NCBI GenBank assembly: GCA_902795985.1
Contig: CADBNG010000351.1
Location: 1 to 12,732 of the forward strand
Reading direction: 5' to 3'
DNA from: an uncultured Lachnospiraceae bacterium
Lineage (GTDB): Bacteria; Bacillota_A; Clostridia; Lachnospirales; Lachnospiraceae
DNA length: 12,732 bases
The translations under genes were made by a program, and so were the position numbers. Every line of letters starts with the position of its first letter. The stretch's first letter is position 1. This document shows positions 10,733-12,732 of the stretch, one piece after another. The notes beneath the pieces are model-generated. The model had not been told where the DNA came from and made no database searches. It saw only the letters and a program-made list of their open reading frames with translations.

Positions 10733-12732
10733 ATGACAGACAGACTGCAGCGAATGTACCGTCAAATTAAGACAAACTACCAGCACATCGGCATTGAAAA
10801 ATTCAAAATCATCACCCGAACCGAAGCGGAATGCGCCGGATATCCCGCGATCCTCCGCAGAGGCCAGACCCTGAGAAACGTGCTGGATCAGTTCCCGATC
10901 TTTATCGGAGAGGACGAACTCTTTGTCGGCAATCCTGCCAGCCAGCCCTGGGGCCTTGAGATTGAGGCGGGCCTCGGAAAATGGAGCAAAGAGGAATGCG
11001 AATACCTCCGTGAGGACGGGTTTGATTTTTCCGTTGAAGACCAGGAAGAAATGCTCCGGATTAATGAGCAGTTTCATCCCTTTGGCATGTATCAGGGAGC
11101 CAACCTGATTATTGCGAATAACGACAGGCTGGATGCGTTTGCCTGCAGCGGAATGATGCTGGCGCCATGGAAAAAGGACAAGACCCTCGGCAACCGCGTG
11201 GGCGGCGGCGCTGCCTGTTCCGGAATCGGCAACGGACCGGGATGGAACCTCCTTTGCATCGATTACGGCCTCGCGCTGACCAAAGGCCTGCAGGCAATGG
11301 TCGATGAGTGTGAAGAGGAGCTTCAGAACAACACCTACTTCGGCGAGCGCAGCTTCGAACGGGGGATCACGCTTCAGGCCATGAAAATATCCCTGCAGGG
11401 ACTGATCAATTACGCAGGACGCTTCGCGAAGCTTGCGGACGAAATGGCAGAAAAGGAAACCCGGGAGCAGAGAAAAAAGGAACTGAAGGAAATCGCGGAA
11501 ATCTGCCGCCGCGTGCCGGCATATCCGGCGCGGACTTTCCGGGAGGCGCTGCAGTGCTTCTGGTTCATGTTCATGATGATCAACCCGTCCCCGACGCCGG
11601 CCATCGGCCGTTTCGACCAGTATATGTATCCCTTCTACAAGGCCGATATCGAAGCCGGCCGCATTACGGATGAGGAAGTGCTGGAACTGCTGGGGATGCT
11701 GCGCATCCGCTGCATGGAAATGAATCAGCAGTCCGGCCGGGAAATCCGCAAAAGAGCTTCCGGCGGCGCGCGCTGGATGAACATGACCATCGGCGGAGTG
11801 AAACCCGACGGGACGGATGCCTGCAATGAGCTGACCCGTCTGATCCTTCAGGCCGTCCGCGATGTGCGCACGCCCCATCATACCGTTACCCTTCGCGTTT
11901 GTGATACCACACCGGATGACGTTATGCTGCTGGCCCTCAAATGCCAGGCGGAAGGCTGTTCCATGCCGGCGTTTGTCGGAGACAAGTCCTATATCGATTA
12001 CTTTACCCAGGTTCACAATCCGGACGACGGCCTGCCCGTCGAGGTCGCGAGAGACTTCTGCATGACCGGCTGCATCGACGGAAACATTCCCTACCGCACC
12101 CGGACGATGGGCATCACCATGTTCGTCTGCCCGCTGATGCTGGATATCTTCATGAACAATGGCCTGGATAAAAACACCGACATGCAGGTCGGTCATAAGG
12201 TCGCCGGTGATCTGAGCCGGTACAAGTCCTTTGAACAGTTCCTTAACGATTTCAAACCGGAGTATGAATACTTCGTAAAAACCGCGGCGGAAAAGCTGAA
12301 TATCGAGAGCGCCGTTTTTAAAGAGCTGCTTCCGGATCCCTTCCGCGCCGCGTTTATGAACAACGGCATTAAATCCGGACTGGACTGTTATGCGCAGAAG
12401 TATCCTTTTGAAAGCAATCAGCTGCTGAATCCGGTGGGCATGGTCAATCTGGCCCAGTGCCTGTATGCCATCAAAAAGCTCTGTTTCGAAGAAAAGGTCT
12501 GCACGCTGCCTGAAATGAAGAAGGCAATGGACGCCAACTGGGAAGGCTATGAAGATCTGCATAAGAAATGCCTGAGTCTGGAGCATTACGGAAACGGATG
12601 CGACGAAGTGGATGATATGGTCGCGGCCTGCTACCGTATGTGGGTAGATATCGCCAACGGAACCTCCTCCTCCCTGGGCGGGCACTTCCGCTGCTCCGCG
12701 ATTTCCGTCACCTCCCATCAGCCGGGCGGCGC
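10733..12732 (+). CDS. Glycyl radical enzyme (pyruvate formate-lyase-like), C terminus cut by window end
   Basis: 666 residues are visible, open to the right edge; family members have about 780-850, so the C-terminal Gly-radical loop (RVxGY) and final strands are missing. The PFL-like barrel is recognisable from LDQFPIFIGEDELFVGN (substrate-side N-terminal part), PAIGRFDQYMYPFYKADI, GGARWMNMTIGG and the ending SSLGGHFRCSAISVTSHQPGG. The thiyl-radical cysteine is most likely Cys447 in FCMTGCIDG. Two residues on, most dehydratase and lyase members have Glu, while this one has Asp449. The reaction therefore cannot be assigned. GGAGG (10720-10724) lies eight bases before the ATG. An activating radical-SAM enzyme is expected beyond the window. 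Enzymes of this class are oxygen-sensitive, which implies an anaerobe. Confidence 0.88.
   Translation, partial: MTDRLQRMYRQIKTNYQHIGIEKFKIITRTEAECAGYPAILRRGQTLRNVLDQFPIFIGEDELFVGNPASQPWGLEIEAGLGKWSKEECEYLREDGFDFSVEDQEEMLRINEQFHPFGMYQGANLIIANNDRLDAFACSGMMLAPWKKDKTLGNRVGGGAACSGIGNGPGWNLLCIDYGLALTKGLQAMVDECEEELQNNTYFGERSFERGITLQAMKISLQGLINYAGRFAKLADEMAEKETREQRKKELKEIAEICRRVPAYPARTFREALQCFWFMFMMINPSPTPAIGRFDQYMYPFYKADIEAGRITDEEVLELLGMLRIRCMEMNQQSGREIRKRASGGARWMNMTIGGVKPDGTDACNELTRLILQAVRDVRTPHHTVTLRVCDTTPDDVMLLALKCQAEGCSMPAFVGDKSYIDYFTQVHNPDDGLPVEVARDFCMTGCIDGNIPYRTRTMGITMFVCPLMLDIFMNNGLDKNTDMQVGHKVAGDLSRYKSFEQFLNDFKPEYEYFVKTAAEKLNIESAVFKELLPDPFRAAFMNNGIKSGLDCYAQKYPFESNQLLNPVGMVNLAQCLYAIKKLCFEEKVCTLPEMKKAMDANWEGYEDLHKKCLSLEHYGNGCDEVDDMVAACYRMWVDIANGTSSSLGGHFRCSAISVTSHQPGG

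Noticed and set aside
10715..12718. Minus-strand open frame of 667 codons opposite the glycyl radical enzyme
   Set aside because: The plus strand encodes a clear PFL-like protein with conserved blocks and a good ribosome-binding site. The minus frame gives a composition-biased product with no recognisable domain and is a shadow of G+C-rich codon usage.

Overview
The window reads as chromosomal DNA of a moderately G+C-rich Clostridia-like Bacillota. The evidence is the set of genes and their order: lon-engB, then ecfA1-ecfA2-ecfT-truA, and later rplS-lepB-rbgA-rnhB-yraN. Purine-rich Shine-Dalgarno sites and U-tailed terminators fit the same group. I cannot name a genus. No tRNA, rRNA, CRISPR array, transposase or phage gene was seen. 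Both edges cut genes: lon on the left, and a glycyl radical enzyme on the right.

Left part (1-4176, + strand): a compact operon-like run. The 3' end of lon overlaps engB, engB overlaps ecfA1, and ecfA1 overlaps ecfA2. ecfT and truA follow at short spacing. EcfA1, EcfA2 and EcfT are the energising module of an ECF vitamin/metal transporter; no substrate-binding S component is present here. Convergent to it lies a monocistronic short-chain dehydrogenase on the minus strand (4353-5141). The junction holds two large GGGGACAGTCCCC-core palindromes, which recur between lepB and rbgA.

Middle part (about 5160-9019): a 600-base gene-free stretch contains the control region of the SDR gene on the minus strand. 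It also holds a long, highly structured leader of the L19 gene rplS, with a run of hairpins and a possible pseudoknot next to the start codon. After rplS and its terminator come lepB, rbgA (circularly permuted ribosome-assembly GTPase), rnhB and yraN. The lepB product lacks both catalytic residues of signal peptidase I (Ser to Ala, Lys to Arg) and is probably a pseudo-enzyme.

Right part (9020-12732): between yraN and a LysR-type regulator lies what looks like a complete type I toxin-antitoxin module of the Fst/par architecture. It has a 29-codon single-helix membrane peptide gene, a bidirectional terminator, and a convergent promoter that would make an antisense RNA of about 70 nt. The 5' end of that RNA is a diverged copy of the toxin's translation start region. 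This is the most interesting item in the window. Further right, the LysR-type regulator precedes a glycyl radical enzyme of unassigned substrate. Two interlocked inverted repeats upstream of that gene are a plausible operator.
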